DNA from: Collimonas antrihumi
Lineage (GTDB): Bacteria > Pseudomonadota > Gammaproteobacteria > Burkholderiales > Burkholderiaceae_D
DNA length: 64,000 bases
Direction: 5' to 3'
Assembly: GCF_018304965.1 (NCBI RefSeq)
Contig: NZ_JAGQED010000011.1
Coordinates: forward strand, 53,675-117,674
How positions within the stretch are numbered: position 1 is the first letter of the stretch; each line of letters begins with the position of its first letter. Below, piece by piece: positions 1 through 8,959 of this stretch. Made by a program: the position numbers and the translations under genes. Below the pieces are notes generated by a model. It worked only from the letters and a program-made list of their open reading frames with translations, made no database searches and had not been told where the DNA came from.

Positions 1-218
1 AGAATACCGCTGCCGGCATCATCATCGCCGGGCTCGCCGCAGCCTGTGGTTTCGCCCTGATCTGGCAAATGTGGCTGGTGGCCGGCCTCGGCTTTGCAGC
101 GCTGGTGGCCGCGGTCATCACCCACACCTTCAACTACAACCGCGATTACTACATCTCGGCGGACGAAGTCGTCCGTACCGAGGGTGAACGCACACGCTTG
201 CTGGGTAGCCATGTCTGA
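1..218 (+). CDS. cyoB: Cytochrome bo3 quinol oxidase subunit I, C-terminal end (partial)
   Basis: Only the last 71 codons are in the window; reading starts at base 3. The peptide shows the final membrane helix ([20 protein letters not shown]) followed by a short charged tail ending RTRLLGSHV, as in CyoB. CyoB is the heme-copper catalytic subunit that oxidises ubiquinol, reduces oxygen and pumps protons in the inner membrane. Its stop overlaps the start of cyoC by 8 bases, which indicates translational coupling. The identification rests mainly on the intact cyoC and cyoD that follow. Confidence 0.9.
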   Translation, partial: NTAAGIIIAGLAAACGFALIWQMWLVAGLGFAALVAAVITHTFNYNRDYYISADEVVRTEGERTRLLGSHV

Positions 219-855
219 GATTACACAAACTTCCGCCGGCGCCATGGGCGCTAACTCCGGCTCTTTGAGCTCGCGTTTTTTCGTACGCGAGCATCATCCC
301 GAAAACGGCACCTTGCTCGGTTTCTGGCTGTACCTGATGAGCGATTGCCTGGTATTCGCTTGCCTGTTTGCGACCTACGCCGTAATCGGCCGTAACTATG
401 CAGGCGGCCCGACGGGCGCCGAGCTGTTCGACCTGCCATTGGTGGCAATCAACACGACGTTGTTGTTACTGTCGTCGATCACCTATGGTTTCGCCATGCT
501 GGAGATGCAGCGCAAACGCCAGGGCGCTACCTTGGCCTGGCTGGCAGTGACCGGTTTGTTCGGCGCTTGCTTTATCGGCATCGAGCTGTATGAATTCGCG
601 CATCTGATCCATGAAGGCGCAGGACCGCAACGCAGCGGCTTCCTGACATCATTCTTCGCATTGGTGGCAACGCACGGCTTGCACGTCACCTTCGGCATCG
701 TCTGGCTGATCACGCTGATGTTCCAGGTCAAGCGCCATGGACTGACCCCTGAGAACGGCCGGCGCCTGATGTGCCTGTCCATGTTCTGGCACTTTCTGGA
801 CGTGGTCTGGATCGGCGTCTTCACCTTTGTCTATCTGATGGGAGTTTTGCCATGA
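211..855 (+). CDS. cyoC: Cytochrome bo3 quinol oxidase subunit III
   Basis: 214-residue inner-membrane protein with five hydrophobic segments, the usual size and topology of CyoC. Family signatures visible are [20 protein letters not shown] near residue 28 and the conserved [13 protein letters not shown] helix. Subunit III stabilises the oxidase and does not carry redox centres. An ATG upstream at 94 is in frame, but that stretch encodes the end of cyoB in another frame, so the start at 211 is preferred. The stop overlaps cyoD as ATGA. Confidence 0.95.
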   Translation: MSEITQTSAGAMGANSGSLSSRFFVREHHPENGTLLGFWLYLMSDCLVFACLFATYAVIGRNYAGGPTGAELFDLPLVAINTTLLLLSSITYGFAMLEMQRKRQGATLAWLAVTGLFGACFIGIELYEFAHLIHEGAGPQRSGFLTSFFALVATHGLHVTFGIVWLITLMFQVKRHGLTPENGRRLMCLSMFWHFLDVVWIGVFTFVYLMGVLP

Positions 856-1370
856 GCGGCGGACATCAAGAACACCCGGCCCGCGTAGTCGGCCATGGTC
901 ACGACGGTCATCACGGCCAGACGCATGCCGATCACGGCACTTTGAAAAGCTACACCACCGGTTTCATACTGGCAGTGATCCTGACGGCCATTCCTTTCTG
1001 GCTAGTGATGGGTAAAGTCATCGACAAGTCCAGCACCATGGGACTGGTTCTGCTTGGCTTCGCCGCGGTGCAGATCGTTGTGCATATGGTGTATTTCCTG
1101 CACATGAACACCAAATCCGAAGGCGGCTGGTCGATGCTGGCGCTGATCTTCACGATCATGCTGCTGTTCATCATGCTGAGCGGTTCGTTGTGGGTGATGT
1201 ATCACCTGAACCACAACATGATGCCGGGCATGATGCCTGACTCGACGGAAGTTATCCCCGAGTCGATGCACGACATGTCGAACATGCCGAGCACACACGG
1301 CACACACAGCACACACAGCACACACAGCATGGAAGATATGCACAACATGCCAAATATGAAGATGCAATGA
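852..1370 (+). CDS. cyoD: Cytochrome bo3 quinol oxidase subunit IV with His/Met-rich tails
   Basis: 172 residues, against about 110-130 for a normal CyoD. The core has three membrane helices with the family motif around [12 protein letters not shown]. The extra length lies at both ends: a histidine-rich N-terminus ([15 protein letters not shown]) and a C-terminal extension of about 55 residues rich in Met and His, including a tandem THSTHSTHS and repeated HNM/NMP motifs. Such runs often bind copper; that role here is inference. It overlaps cyoC and the SURF1 gene by ATGA at both ends, so the four genes look like one operon. Confidence 0.92.
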   Translation: MSGGHQEHPARVVGHGHDGHHGQTHADHGTLKSYTTGFILAVILTAIPFWLVMGKVIDKSSTMGLVLLGFAAVQIVVHMVYFLHMNTKSEGGWSMLALIFTIMLLFIMLSGSLWVMYHLNHNMMPGMMPDSTEVIPESMHDMSNMPSTHGTHSTHSTHSMEDMHNMPNMKMQ

Positions 1371-2266
1371 AACAGCCGCAGCACGGCACTGTGACGGACG
1401 GCAAGGGGGCCGCAACTGCTACGCCCCAGTCTCGCTCTCGCTCCAGAACCGTGCCGCTGTTGCTGGCCATCTGCGGCGGGCTAATGTTTGCCGGTTTTGT
1501 CGCACTCGGCACCTGGCAACTCAAACGCCTGCAATGGAAACTCGATCTCATCGAGCGGGTTGAACAAAGGGTCCACGCGCCAGCCGTTGCCGCTCCCGGC
1601 CCCGAGCGCTGGCAGCAAATCAATGCCGACGCCGACGAATATCGGCGTGTCCGGCTTACAGGCACCTTCCTCTATGCGCTCACAGCGCGGGTCCAGGCTG
1701 TTACCGAGCTTGGCAGCGGCTTCTGGCTGCTGACGCCGCTCCGCAGCGCGGACGGCAGCGTGGTGCTGGTCAATCGCGGTTTCATCCCCGCCAAGGAAAA
1801 CGATCACCATGACACTACGAACAGCGGTGTCGCGGTAGTTACCGGGCTTTTGCGCATGAGCGAACCGGGCGGCGGCTTCCTGCGCCACAATGATCCTGCT
1901 GCCGATCGCTGGTTTTCGCGCGACGTACAAGCCATCGCAGCGGCACGCGGCCTGACGCAGACAGCACCTTATTTCGTGGATGCGGACGCGACGGGCGTAA
2001 CTAAAGCCATTGCCAGCCCGGGCCCCAGCCCCGGCCCCGGCCCCGGCCCCAATGGACAACAGTATCCGGTCGGTGGTTTAACGGTAATTGCCTTTCACAA
2101 TAATCATCTGGTTTATGCTCTCACTTGGTATGCTCTTGCCTTGATGGTGGCGGGCGCCTGTTTTTGGGTTGGTCGCGAGGAACGGAATTCGCGCCGCAAT
2201 GCCGCCGCCAATACTGATAGTATCGACCGTGAAGGTGAGGATGGCAGACGTGAAGATGGCAAGTAA
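1367..2266 (+). CDS. SURF1 family oxidase assembly protein
   Basis: 299 residues. The SURF1 signature is seen at the N-terminal membrane helix and just after it (FVALGTWQLKRLQWKLDLIE, about residues 45-64), followed by a soluble region and a second helix near residue 255. SURF1 proteins help insert heme into heme-copper oxidases. The start overlaps the cyoD stop (ATGA). There is a Pro-Gly repeat (GPSPGPGPGPN) near residue 223, encoded by a GC-rich run of CCCCGG units around 2020-2050. The last part overlaps the following kinase gene by 26 bases. Confidence 0.88.
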   Translation: MKQPQHGTVTDGKGAATATPQSRSRSRTVPLLLAICGGLMFAGFVALGTWQLKRLQWKLDLIERVEQRVHAPAVAAPGPERWQQINADADEYRRVRLTGTFLYALTARVQAVTELGSGFWLLTPLRSADGSVVLVNRGFIPAKENDHHDTTNSGVAVVTGLLRMSEPGGGFLRHNDPAADRWFSRDVQAIAAARGLTQTAPYFVDADATGVTKAIASPGPSPGPGPGPNGQQYPVGGLTVIAFHNNHLVYALTWYALALMVAGACFWVGREERNSRRNAAANTDSIDREGEDGRREDGK

Positions 2267-3605
2267 AATTGATATTCTTGCAAAGACAGAAGAGTTGAAA
2301 CACCGCGGAACGGTAGCGGCTGGCGTTGAAAATGCCGCCGGCCACAAGAATATGCTGCAACTGATCCAGCTGCGCTGGATTGCCGTGGTCGGACAGATCA
2401 CGACCATTGCTATCGTCATCGTCGGTTTCGGCATTCAACTGCCGCTGCCGGATATGCTGAAGGTGCTGGCCTGCCTCGTAGCATTCAACATCGCCAGCCA
2501 TCTGCGCTGGCATGAACGGCGGGTAGCCAGCAATGGCGAATTGTTCCTGGCGCTGCTGGTCGACGTCGGCATCCTGACCGCCCAGCTGTCTTTGAGCGGA
2601 GGAACCAGCAATCCTTTCGCCTTCCTCTATCTGCTGCAAGTGATTCTCAGCGCCGTATTGCTGGAAACCTGGTCGACCTGGATCATCGTTGCCATCACCA
2701 GCGCCTGCCTGGCCGGATTGTCGTTGTTTTCCGACCCGTTGACGCTGCCGCCCGAGCATGGCAATGCCTTGTCCAGCCTGTATGTCGAGGGCTTGCTGAT
2801 TTGCTTCGTGTTGAATGCAGCTTTGCTGGTGTTCTTCATTACCCGCATCGGCCGCAACCTGCGGGCCGGCGATGCCCAGCTGGCCGATTTGCGCCAGCGC
2901 GCGGCGGAGGAAGACCATATCGTGCGAATGGGCCTGCTGGCTTCGGGCGCTGCGCACGAACTCGGCACCCCGCTAGCCACGTTGTCCGTGATCCTGGGCG
3001 ACTGGCGGCGCATGCCGGAATTCAGCAAGAATAGCGAATTACTGGAAGAGATCGGTGAAATGCAGGCCCAGCTGCAGCGCTGCAAGAGCATTGTCAGCGG
3101 CATCCTGCTGTCGGCCGGCGAGGCGCGTGGCGAATCGTCTGTGAAGACCACTATCAGCACTTTTTTGAACGACCTGGCCAAAGAGTGGTGTGCGACCCGG
3201 CCGATTGTCTCGTTTGCCTATGAAAACCGGATAGCGCAAGATATGCCGGTGGCGTTCGATTCCGCCCTCAAGCAGATGATCTGCAACGTACTCGACAATG
3301 CGCTCGAAGCATCGTCGCAATGGGTAAGCCTGGAAGCTACCCGGGAAGCCGATGCGCTGACCTTGGTGGTGACCGACACCGGCCCCGGTTTTGCTCCCGC
3401 GATGCTGGCCCAGATAGGCAAACCCTATCAGTCGAGCAAGGGGCGCCCCGGCAGTGGCCTGGGCCTGTTTTTCGTCGTCAATGTCGCCCGCAAACTAGGC
3501 GGCACCGTGACGGCCCGCAATCGGGAGCAGGGCGGTGCGCTGGTCCAGCTTACCCTGCCTCTGGCGGCGATAAGCCTTGAAGAGGAAACACCACATGGCG
3601 ACTGA
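2241..3605 (+). CDS. RegB/PrrB/RoxS-type redox sensor histidine kinase
   Basis: 454 residues, with about six N-terminal membrane helices, then a kinase core. Three RegB hallmarks are visible: the quinone-binding loop GGTSNPF at residues 120-126, the H-box AAHELGTPLATL with phosphoacceptor His239, and the redox cysteine in LQRCKSIV (Cys281). ATP-binding motifs are NVLDNALEAS, DTGPGFA and GSGLGLFFV. The start at 2241 is chosen because GGTGAGG precedes it; an upstream in-frame ATG at 2169 would overlap SURF1 by 100 bases. Placement directly behind a quinol oxidase operon fits a kinase that senses the quinone pool. Confidence 0.9.
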   Translation: MADVKMASKIDILAKTEELKHRGTVAAGVENAAGHKNMLQLIQLRWIAVVGQITTIAIVIVGFGIQLPLPDMLKVLACLVAFNIASHLRWHERRVASNGELFLALLVDVGILTAQLSLSGGTSNPFAFLYLLQVILSAVLLETWSTWIIVAITSACLAGLSLFSDPLTLPPEHGNALSSLYVEGLLICFVLNAALLVFFITRIGRNLRAGDAQLADLRQRAAEEDHIVRMGLLASGAAHELGTPLATLSVILGDWRRMPEFSKNSELLEEIGEMQAQLQRCKSIVSGILLSAGEARGESSVKTTISTFLNDLAKEWCATRPIVSFAYENRIAQDMPVAFDSALKQMICNVLDNALEASSQWVSLEATREADALTLVVTDTGPGFAPAMLAQIGKPYQSSKGRPGSGLGLFFVVNVARKLGGTVTARNREQGGALVQLTLPLAAISLEEETPHGD

Positions 3606-4131
3606 TCGTCTATTGTTGATCATCGAAGACGACGCTACCTTCGCCCGCACGCTCGGCCGCTCATTCGAGCGCCGCGACTACACCGTATTGCTGGCGACGA
3701 ATCTGGACGAGGCCGCCGCGCTGCTGCGCCAGCATTCGCCGGGCTATGCTGTGGTCGATCTCAAGTTGAACGACAGCACATCAGGACTAGCTTGCGTCCA
3801 GATGCTGCATAAGCATGATCCGGCCATGTTGATCGTGGTGCTGACCGGTTTCGCCAGCATCAACACGGCGGTAGAGGCCATCAAGCTTGGCGCTTGCCAA
3901 TATCTGGCCAAACCGTCCAATACCGACGATATCGAAGCTGCTTTCGGCCATGTAGCCGGCGTTGGCGAGATTGAGCTAAGCAATCGTTCAACGTCGATCA
4001 AGACCCTCGAATGGGAGCGGATTCACGAAGTGCTGGTGGAAACCGGCTTCAATATTTCCGAAACCGCGCGGCGCCTGGGAATGCACAGGCGTACGTTGGC
4101 GCGCAAGCTGGAGAAACAACGCATCAAATAA
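3595..4131 (+). CDS. RegA/PrrA/ActR-type response regulator
   Basis: 178 residues. Receiver domain with acidic pocket EDD (11-13), phosphoacceptor Asp55 in VVDLKL, Thr in VLTGFAS and Lys in YLAKPSN. The C-terminal Fis-type helix-turn-helix ends with GMHRRTLARKL, typical of RegA. It overlaps the kinase gene by 11 bases, and AGAGGA precedes the ATG, so the pair is co-translated. The family controls oxidase, nitrogen and carbon genes in response to redox. It is the partner of the RegB-like kinase; the targets here are not visible. Confidence 0.9.
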   Translation: MATDRLLLIIEDDATFARTLGRSFERRDYTVLLATNLDEAAALLRQHSPGYAVVDLKLNDSTSGLACVQMLHKHDPAMLIVVLTGFASINTAVEAIKLGACQYLAKPSNTDDIEAAFGHVAGVGEIELSNRSTSIKTLEWERIHEVLVETGFNISETARRLGMHRRTLARKLEKQRIK

Positions 4132-4344
4132 CTGCAATAGTTAAATCTCATTCACGGGAACGGCGATTACTACACATCGACTGCTTCCGTGTTGATGCGG
4201 TTCAAGGCGCCATTTATGGCCCATTACTTGCAAGCAATGGAATTTAAGCAACACTATAAGCTGCTTCCTCGGACTTGGAAGAGACGAGGTGGCAATAGCG
4301 GCTGTTCATTTCAGCCTTTTTCTATTTGCTTATGGAGTTCCATC

Positions 4345-4842
4345 ATGTCAGCTATCCTGTCCCAACACCCTGTCACCAAAGAAAACAAAGCAGAAGTTAC
4401 CCCGTTGCCGTTTATCATTTTGCGGCCCGGCCTGCCAAAAACCTTCCATCATTCGATCGATGTTTACCTGAAAGACTCGAATGCTACCGGGAATATCTAT
4501 TTTGCCCGGCATTTTGAATGGCAAGGGATCTGCCGCGAACGTTGGTTTTTCGAGTGCATTTCTGCCGACATGTTGCAATCGCTTGGTGTTTTCATTACCA
4601 AGGAGGCGCAACAGGAGTATGTGTGCGAGACATTTGCATTTCAAAAAATTGCGTGCGAGGTGAATACTTTCGCTATCAAGCAATGCTCGTTTTCATTGTT
4701 GTTCCGATTCTTTGTAGATGGCAGGCTTGTTGCGAAGGGCCATCAGCAAATAGTTTTCGCCAACAAGGAAAAGAGGATCACGCGCTTGCCTGATCATATT
4801 CTTGAAAAAATCCGTGAGTACGAAGTTGATGGAGGAGAGTAA
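4345..4842 (+). CDS. Hotdog-fold thioesterase-like protein
   Basis: 165 residues. The segment VYLKDSNATGNIYFARHFEW then QGICRERWFFE (about residues 39-70) matches the 4HBT/enediyne-type thioesterase pattern, in which an Asn/Gly-containing loop and a following long helix form the acyl-binding site. The canonical catalytic Asp of 4HBT enzymes may correspond to Asp42, but this is not certain. The start at 4345 is chosen over an upstream in-frame ATG at 4189 because the conserved part begins after it. It stands alone and converges on the 7TM kinase gene 30 bases away. Substrate unknown. Confidence 0.65.
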   Translation: MSAILSQHPVTKENKAEVTPLPFIILRPGLPKTFHHSIDVYLKDSNATGNIYFARHFEWQGICRERWFFECISADMLQSLGVFITKEAQQEYVCETFAFQKIACEVNTFAIKQCSFSLLFRFFVDGRLVAKGHQQIVFANKEKRITRLPDHILEKIREYEVDGGE

Positions 4843-4871
4843 CCTCTGTTTTGGCAACTGCTTGATCTGAA

Positions 4872-6350
4872 CTAAAGAACATGCGGAGGAGAGTGTATTT
4901 TGCTTTCCTCCGTTTGTCGCAGCGGCGCTGAAGCAATCGGGGTAATTGAGGTAATCGCTTCGCCAGGCGCGTTTTCCACCATCGGAAATTCGAGGGTAAA
5001 TGTCGTATATTGGCCCGCAATGGAATCGCAGCGTATGCGTCCCCCGAAAGACGCCATCACCCGATGGCAAAAAGTGAGTCCGACGCCGGTGCCGCCGCTT
5101 TGCTTGGTCGTAAAAAATCCATCAAAGATATTCGGCAGCGCGTCTCCGGTAATCCCGGTTCCCGTATCCCTGAAATACAACCGATTGATGGACGGACCTC
5201 GCACCGTCCATATCTGGATCTCTCCCTTGCCGGCAACCTTGATCGCGTAAAGGGCATTTTTCAGCAAGTTGAAGAGTACCAGTATCAGCAGCGTATCCGA
5301 TCCATAAAATCGAAATTCCTGATCCTCAGCAACGCTGACAACGATGCGCTCCCGGTCCTGGCGGTCGTAGGTATAGCGTTCAATCGCCTCGTTCAGGCAA
5401 TGTCCCAGGTTGTGCTGCGCAAATGAGGTTTTGTCGATCTGATCCATTTTGATGGAGGCCAGCATCATATCCAGTACTGCACTGGTCCTGTCCACTTCAT
5501 GGGTAAGCGTTTTGCCTATGGTGGCGAGATAGTTCAAGGCAAACGGCGGCAAAGAGGGGGCGCAAAGATTATTGGCAACCGCCAGTTGGTAGCTATCGAG
5601 AAGTGTCGGGATATATTTGTTGATTCCCTGCGCTTGATTGCGGATCGACAGCAGCGGGGTACGCATCTCGTGGGCGACGCTGGCGGCAATTGCCATCGGA
5701 TTGAACAGGCCGTACTTGACAATGGCTACCGTAATGATGCCAAGACTGACCGCGATGAACAACACGCCAGGCGGATAAAACTCGAATCCGTAGTTACACA
5801 GATAATCGACGGCCGCAAAAAAATAGGTAAGTATGCCGGCGATGCACAAGCGCAGCCTGATGCGCTTATTCGGCGGCGCAGTTTTTTGCTGAAGAAGGGT
5901 GATATAGAGGCCGCGGCATACCACCACAACGGTTTGCAGCACATGGATCGGATGGAGTACTCCTGCCTTCGGATAGTATCCCCAAAAATATTCATAATAG
6001 CCGGCAACGAAGAGGTCGCTTCCAATCAGGAAAAGTGCCAGGATCGAAGCTATCCCATATGACAGATAAACCAGATGGCGTTCATTCGGGCGATCCGAGA
6101 CTTCTGTCAGAAAATGGTAAAGGCTGGTCGGCAAGAACAGGATCAGGAGATAGCCGAACTTGATCAGGAACATCGCCACGCCTGGCGTGTGAACCTGGAA
6201 CAGCACAGCCCAGGTACCCTGCCAAAACGCAGAAATAATGCACAGCGCCGAGAAGCTGATGCCGATGCGGGTAAAACCTTGCGTACAAAGTACGTACAGG
6301 CCGTAACCCAGAAAAACGGATGCGACCAAGGCGGGCAGTATTGAGTACAT
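4872..6350 (-). CDS. 7TM-type membrane sensor histidine kinase
   Basis: 492 residues. Residues 1-225 hold seven hydrophobic helices with the conserved motif YEYFWGYYPKAG of the 7TM kinase sensor domain. The H-box is ASVAHEMRTPLLSIRNQ, and the ATPase motifs are NLLKNALYAI, RDTGTGI and GGTGVGLTFCHRVM. Kinases of this layout include those of the LqsS/JqsK/CqsS quorum-sensing family, so an alpha-hydroxyketone ligand is possible but not shown. No response regulator or synthase gene is adjacent, so it is an orphan here. The ribosome site is weak. Confidence 0.8.
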   Translation of the reverse strand: MYSILPALVASVFLGYGLYVLCTQGFTRIGISFSALCIISAFWQGTWAVLFQVHTPGVAMFLIKFGYLLILFLPTSLYHFLTEVSDRPNERHLVYLSYGIASILALFLIGSDLFVAGYYEYFWGYYPKAGVLHPIHVLQTVVVVCRGLYITLLQQKTAPPNKRIRLRLCIAGILTYFFAAVDYLCNYGFEFYPPGVLFIAVSLGIITVAIVKYGLFNPMAIAASVAHEMRTPLLSIRNQAQGINKYIPTLLDSYQLAVANNLCAPSLPPFALNYLATIGKTLTHEVDRTSAVLDMMLASIKMDQIDKTSFAQHNLGHCLNEAIERYTYDRQDRERIVVSVAEDQEFRFYGSDTLLILVLFNLLKNALYAIKVAGKGEIQIWTVRGPSINRLYFRDTGTGITGDALPNIFDGFFTTKQSGGTGVGLTFCHRVMASFGGRIRCDSIAGQYTTFTLEFPMVENAPGEAITSITPIASAPLRQTEESKIHSPPHVL

Positions 6351-6860
6351 TGGCAGTATTTAAGGGTAAGTATCCACGTGAAGAAATAGACGAAAGTTGT
6401 TTACTCTATAACTTATAACGTCGTTTCAAGTCTGGCCGGGATAAATATACGCAAATACGCGCAAATTAAGCTGTTCCTCACCCAAACAATAAGTTGCAAT
6501 GAGGAAATATATCACTCAAATGGCATAAATGGCATTTTTCCTGAATGATTATAACTAGCTCGGCAGATTTCGCTACCCAGCACGGCTGGCGCTTCCTGTG
6601 TTACCTGGCGGCTGCGCCTGCACGCAACTGCCCAATGACATCCTTTCCATTGCGGGCACGCTGCCGCACCTGACCAATTATTTTGTTTTTTTGATATGGC
6701 AGAAATGTATCCTGCGTCGCGAATAAGTATATATAATTTCCGCACGGCAAATATTGCCAATTATTAATTCAATGCTGATACACAGTAGGCGGCGGTCTGC
6801 AAAGCAAGGTTTTTTCTTTACCCTGAAGAGGCTCAAAAATGACAATTTTTGGAGAAGAAA
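6351..6860. other. Intergenic region, about 510 bp
   Basis: Divergent region between the 7TM kinase gene (leftward) and the secreted-protein gene (rightward). It is AT-rich, with a -10-like TATATAAT at about 6731-6738, but I see no well-spaced -35 and no convincing ORF, RNA or repeat. The ribosome site for the rightward gene is GGAG at 6851. Confidence 0.5.
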
Positions 6861-8831
6861 ATGAATCGGAATTTTAGTAGATTAGGATTAATTCTCAGTT
6901 TCGCCTGTTTTTCCATAGGCTCGGCTTTCGGCGCCAACACCATAAGACAAATACCCAGCAGCGGCACAGTCAACATTCCAGCCACTACCGTCGGCGTCGA
7001 TGGCTTGTCATCACCGGAAACATCGCCGACATTTTCGAACGTCCCTAATCTCGCCGACGGTCCCACTGCTGCAGGCACTACAGGTGCAGCGGGAATAAAA
7101 GGAACGCAAAGCACCGCCGGCGTGCTCGCGCGGGTAGCGAAGTTCAAGATAAACCGCAGTATCGCCAAGGCACAGGGAAAAGGCGAGTGGACCGAAGCAT
7201 TAAACAAAGATGTGCCAGACCGTCGAGTGCAACTCAGTTTTGACGGCGAAAATTCGCGTAACCAGCGACTTGCAAGCAGCGGCAACCAGTTTTCGATTGA
7301 GCCGCCGGATCAGGGACTCTGTGCCGGGAACGGCTACGTCATGGAGTCGTTAAACGACGTCATGAAGGTCTATAACCGTAAAGGCGTTGCATTAAGCGGC
7401 GATATTGCGCTCAATGCATTTTATGGATATGCGCCAGCAATTAACCGTCAGGTCCATCCACGAGCTTTTGGGCCCTCAATTACCGACCCGGCCTGTTATT
7501 TCGATCCGGACGTAAAACGCTGGTTCCACCTCGTCTTGACGCTGGACACCGATCCCGCCACGGGCGCGCAAACCGGTGCCAATCATCTCGACCTTGCGGT
7601 CAGCTCGTCAGCCGATCCGCTCGGCAGCTGGACTGTGTATAAGATTGCAGTGCAAGACGATGGCACGCAGGGTTCGCCGCAACATCCAAATTGCCCATGC
7701 CTGGGCGATTATCCGCACATCGGCGCCGACGCCCATGGCATCTACCTGACAACCAACGAATTCCCGTTTTCCGGCGGATTCAACAGCGCGCAGATATATG
7801 CAATATCGAAAAAGGCGCTGATCAGTGGCGCTGCTTCGATTCAAGTGGTGCAGCTTGATACTGCCGATTATCTGCTCGACGGCAACCCGGGATTCACTGT
7901 ATGGCCTGCAGTGTCTCCGGCCGGTGATTTTGAGCGTAGTAACCGGGGTACCGAATATCTCTTGAGTTCGGTCGCAGTGTTTTCCAATTCCGGCAATGAC
8001 AATCGCCTGCGGGTGTGGGCAGTCGGCAATACTAAATCGCTGGACGACGCAACGCCAGCGCTGACGCTTTTGCATAATGTCGTCAACGTTGATACCTATG
8101 GCGTACCACCCGCAATCCCGCAGAAACCAGGAAGCGCGCCTTTGAGGGACTGCCTGAACGACCGCAGCCTGGTGACGCCTGCCGGCGTTGGATGTTGGAA
8201 TTATCTCACCGCAGTCCAGCCGGCAGTCCCGGAAACCCTGGCGGCGATCGATCCGAACGACTCGCGCATGCAACAGGTGTTTTTCACAGGTAACCGTTTG
8301 TATGGCGCACTCGATACCGTCGTCAATGTCGCCGGCCAGGAGCGGACCGGGATTGCCTACTATGTGTTGAATCCTTCCGTTTCAGCCAACCTCACCGGTG
8401 CATCGGTAATCAAGCAGGGCCAGCTGGCGATTGCCGGTAACAGCGTTACGCGGCCGGCCATCGCTGCTTTACCTAACGGTAAAGGAGTGATCGGCTTTAC
8501 CGTGGCAGGAGCAGACCATTATCCGAGTGCAGGTTATATTCATTTCAACCGCGACAATGGTCATCGAGGCGAAACGGTGAAGGTCATTGCAAACGGACTC
8601 GGGCCTGACGACGAATTCGGCTCTTATAATGCCTTTGGGACGCCGCGTAGCCGTTGGGGCGATTATGGCGCGGCGGCGGTTGACGGCAACGATATCTGGC
8701 TAGCCAACGAATACATCGCGCATGCGTGCACGCTGGCGCAATACACCGATCCTGCAGCGCTGTTCAGTTGCAACGGGAGCCGCGTCGCCCTGACTAACTG
8801 GGCAACGCGCATCAGCCGGATTGCGCCCTGA
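6861..8831 (+). CDS. Large secreted protein of unknown function
   Basis: 656 residues with a Sec signal peptide (hydrophobic LGLILSFACFSIGSAFG, cleavage likely near residue 25). The mature part has recurring short motifs such as PPDQGLCAGNGYV, GPSITDPACYFDP, RWFHLVL, CLGDYPHIGAD and TTNEFPFSGGFN, which resemble blades of a beta-propeller or sialidase-like fold; that fold assignment is inference. Start chosen at 6861 because GGAGAAG lies 5 bases upstream; a TTG at 6849 is in frame but less likely. It is monocistronic, followed by a clear terminator. Confidence 0.75.
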   Translation: MNRNFSRLGLILSFACFSIGSAFGANTIRQIPSSGTVNIPATTVGVDGLSSPETSPTFSNVPNLADGPTAAGTTGAAGIKGTQSTAGVLARVAKFKINRSIAKAQGKGEWTEALNKDVPDRRVQLSFDGENSRNQRLASSGNQFSIEPPDQGLCAGNGYVMESLNDVMKVYNRKGVALSGDIALNAFYGYAPAINRQVHPRAFGPSITDPACYFDPDVKRWFHLVLTLDTDPATGAQTGANHLDLAVSSSADPLGSWTVYKIAVQDDGTQGSPQHPNCPCLGDYPHIGADAHGIYLTTNEFPFSGGFNSAQIYAISKKALISGAASIQVVQLDTADYLLDGNPGFTVWPAVSPAGDFERSNRGTEYLLSSVAVFSNSGNDNRLRVWAVGNTKSLDDATPALTLLHNVVNVDTYGVPPAIPQKPGSAPLRDCLNDRSLVTPAGVGCWNYLTAVQPAVPETLAAIDPNDSRMQQVFFTGNRLYGALDTVVNVAGQERTGIAYYVLNPSVSANLTGASVIKQGQLAIAGNSVTRPAIAALPNGKGVIGFTVAGADHYPSAGYIHFNRDNGHRGETVKVIANGLGPDDEFGSYNAFGTPRSRWGDYGAAAVDGNDIWLANEYIAHACTLAQYTDPAALFSCNGSRVALTNWATRISRIAP

Positions 8832-8854
8832 CGCCTGATTCGATAGTTCGCAAT

Positions 8855-8898
8855 AAGCGTGCAACAAGTGTGCATTAAGTGCGCATTAAGTGTGCATT
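8855..8898 (+). repeat. Four tandem copies of an 11-bp repeat
   Basis: Consecutive units at 8855, 8866, 8877 and 8888 with consensus AAGTGTGCATT. The first copy is degenerate (AAGCGTGCAAC) and the third has one change. They sit between a stop codon and a terminator, so they lie in the 3' untranslated region of the secreted-protein gene. Confidence 0.8.
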
Positions 8899-8902
8899 AA
8901 TG

Positions 8903-8929
8903 ACGGCTCCATACCTGGAGCCGTTTTTT
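8903..8929 (+). terminator. Rho-independent terminator
   Basis: Perfect 9-bp stem ACGGCTCCA / TGGAGCCGT with a 4-base loop, followed by six T residues. It ends the transcript of the secreted-protein gene. Confidence 0.9.
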
Positions 8930-8959
8930 CGTGACGATCATCATCAACGCCCTTATTTC

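Noticed and set aside
2121..2957. 278-codon leftward open frame
   Set aside because: Antisense to the RegB-like kinase; Gln/His-rich composition is typical of a shadow frame.
5010..5426. Plus-strand frames across the 7TM kinase gene
   Set aside because: All are antisense to the kinase and lack motifs.
8861..8898. CRISPR-like repeats
   Set aside because: The repeats are 11 bp, contiguous and without spacers; it is a plain tandem repeat.
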